The position numbers were made by a program, and so were the translations under genes. Under the pieces are notes generated by a model. It worked only from the letters and a program-made list of their open reading frames with translations, ran no database searches and was not told where the DNA came from. Shown here one piece after another: positions 5,087 to 5,540 of a stretch of 5,540 nt of DNA (its first letter is position 1; each line of letters starts with the position of its first letter). This stretch comes from an uncultured Eubacteriales bacterium (GTDB lineage Bacteria > Bacillota > Clostridia > Oscillospirales > Oscillospiraceae): the NCBI GenBank assembly GCA_905205195.1, contig CAJLCS010000105.1, positions 1-5,540 of the forward strand, in the 5' to 3' direction.

Positions 5087-5367
5087 TGGAGAAGCAGTTT
5101 CTCGCTGCGTGGCTGGCCGCCCGCCGGGACGCCGCCGCCATCGGGGTCCGGCTCCGCCCGCTGGGCGAAGCGGAGGCCATGGCCGCCGCCCATCGGGCCT
5201 TATCCGGCAACCGGGACAGTGACGGCTTCGCCGCGCTGATGCGCCTGGGCCGTCTGGACCTGAGTCTGGAGGCGCTGGCCGTGGACCGCCGGTTCACCGC
5301 CCTGTTTTCCGACGAGGAAGCGGACTGCGCCCTGAACCGCCTGCTGGAAGCGGGCTACCGTTTTTAA
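5086..5367 (+). CDS. Small unrecognised protein, translationally coupled to hisS
   Basis: I do not recognise this 93-residue protein. Its ATG overlaps the hisS stop codon by one base (TGATG), and GGAG at 5071-5074 is 11 bases upstream, which suggests translational coupling. It has no signal peptide, membrane segment or cysteine pair that would suggest metal binding. It looks soluble and mostly helical: an N-terminal helix rich in Ala and Arg (MEKQFLAAWLAARRDAAA, 1-18), a middle stretch AHRALSGNRDSDGF at about 35-48, and a C-terminal part with SLEALAVDRRFTALF at 60-74, then SDEEADCALNRLLEAGYRF to the end. Codon use matches hisS, with strong G/C at third positions, which supports a real gene. 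An in-frame ATG at 4897 would place the first 63 codons out of frame inside hisS and is not credible. Confidence 0.72.
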   Translation: MEKQFLAAWLAARRDAAAIGVRLRPLGEAEAMAAAHRALSGNRDSDGFAALMRLGRLDLSLEALAVDRRFTALFSDEEADCALNRLLEAGYRF

Positions 5368-5378
5368 GTTTTACCATA

Positions 5379-5412
5379 CTGAGCGCCGCTCCGATCAGGA
5401 GCGGCGCTTCAG
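5379..5412 (+). terminator. Stable hairpin after the hisS operon, probable terminator without a U-tract
   Basis: AGCGCCGCTCC at 5382-5392 pairs with GGAGCGGCGCT at 5398-5408 around GATCA; CTG at 5379-5381 can extend the stem to CAG at 5410-5412 past one bulged base. It begins 11 bases after the stop of the small gene. The bases after it (GTGTC, then AAAAAA) are not U-rich on the plus strand, so intrinsic termination is not certain. Confidence 0.55.
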
Positions 5413-5435
5413 CGTGTCAAAAAAGCCTCGCAGAG

Positions 5436-5457
5436 TTCGTCGCCCGCAGGCGACGAA
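5436..5457. repeat. Perfect 9-bp hairpin opening the right copy of the intergenic repeat
   Basis: TTCGTCGCC (5436-5444), loop CGCA, then GGCGACGAA (5449-5457). The right arm and loop are identical to 5-17 at the left end of the window, where the left arm is cut by the window edge. No U-tract follows on either strand. Confidence 0.7.
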
Positions 5458-5540
5458 GCGATCAAGATCATTTTATCCGGCGGCGCGCCCCAGGGCGGCT
5501 TCTCTTGCCCCTGCGGGGCAATTCACCTTCTGCACGTCGG
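5441..5540 (+). repeat. Right copy of the dispersed intergenic repeat, with a 45-base insertion
   Basis: 5441-5485 matches 1-45 at 41 of 45 positions and 5531-5540 matches 46-55 at 9 of 10. Between them 5486-5530 is extra sequence with its own hairpin, TTGCCCC (5505-5511), loop TGC, GGGGCAA (5515-5521). The copy is cut off by the window end. It lies downstream of the hisS operon in the direct orientation. No gene is visible in it. Confidence 0.72.

Noticed and set aside
5381..5457. CRISPR array from the closely spaced hairpins
   Set aside because: The stems differ from one another and there are no regularly spaced identical repeats or unique spacers.
1..5540. Circular molecule with overlapping ends
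   Set aside because: The end repeats differ at four of 45 positions and by a 45-base insertion, so they are two diverged copies, not a terminal overlap. The genes are chromosomal housekeeping genes.

Overview
The window looks like a chromosomal segment from a GC-rich, low-oxygen Firmicute, most likely a Clostridia/Oscillospiraceae-type gut bacterium. The basis is a groES-groEL operon under a perfect CIRCE operator, strong AGGAGG-type ribosome binding sites, several GTG starts, and a clostridial-looking MinD and methylglyoxal-synthase-family protein. The taxonomic call is inference; no rRNA or other marker is present.

Layout, left to right. Bases 1-222 carry no gene. They hold a chain of inverted repeats, and the one nearest groEL is a convincing rho-independent terminator for the leftward chaperonin operon. 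groEL (223-1857) and groES (1888-2163) are both on the minus strand. Bases 2164-2474 form a divergent regulatory region with the groE leader, CIRCE, the groE promoter, an 18-bp perfect palindrome, and the rightward promoter of the next operon. Then come, all on the plus strand, a MinD-family ATPase (2475-3215), a methylglyoxal-synthase-family gene (3239-3652), a hairpin, hisS (3722-5086) and a small unrecognised gene (5086-5367) whose start overlaps the hisS stop. Bases 5368-5540 are again non-coding and hairpin-rich.

How the genes relate. GroES and GroEL form the HrcA-controlled folding machine. minD and mgsA are 23 bp apart and probably share the TTGCTT/TATAAT promoter; a hairpin with a weak U-rich tail separates them from hisS. 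hisS and the small gene are likely translationally coupled. No promoter is obvious in front of hisS, so it may depend on read-through.

Most worth a second look: (1) an intergenic repeat at both ends of the window (1-55 and 5441-5540), with hairpins and a 45-base insertion in the right copy, which yields a concrete prediction for the bases just beyond the window; (2) the methylglyoxal-synthase-like protein, in which the catalytic Asp (E. coli Asp71) is His and the Pro-His-x-Pro-Asp segment is replaced; (3) a MinD with no MinC or MinE beside it and no recognisable C-terminal membrane-targeting helix; (4) the unrecognised 93-residue protein coupled to hisS. No clear defence system, CRISPR array or mobile-element gene is visible.
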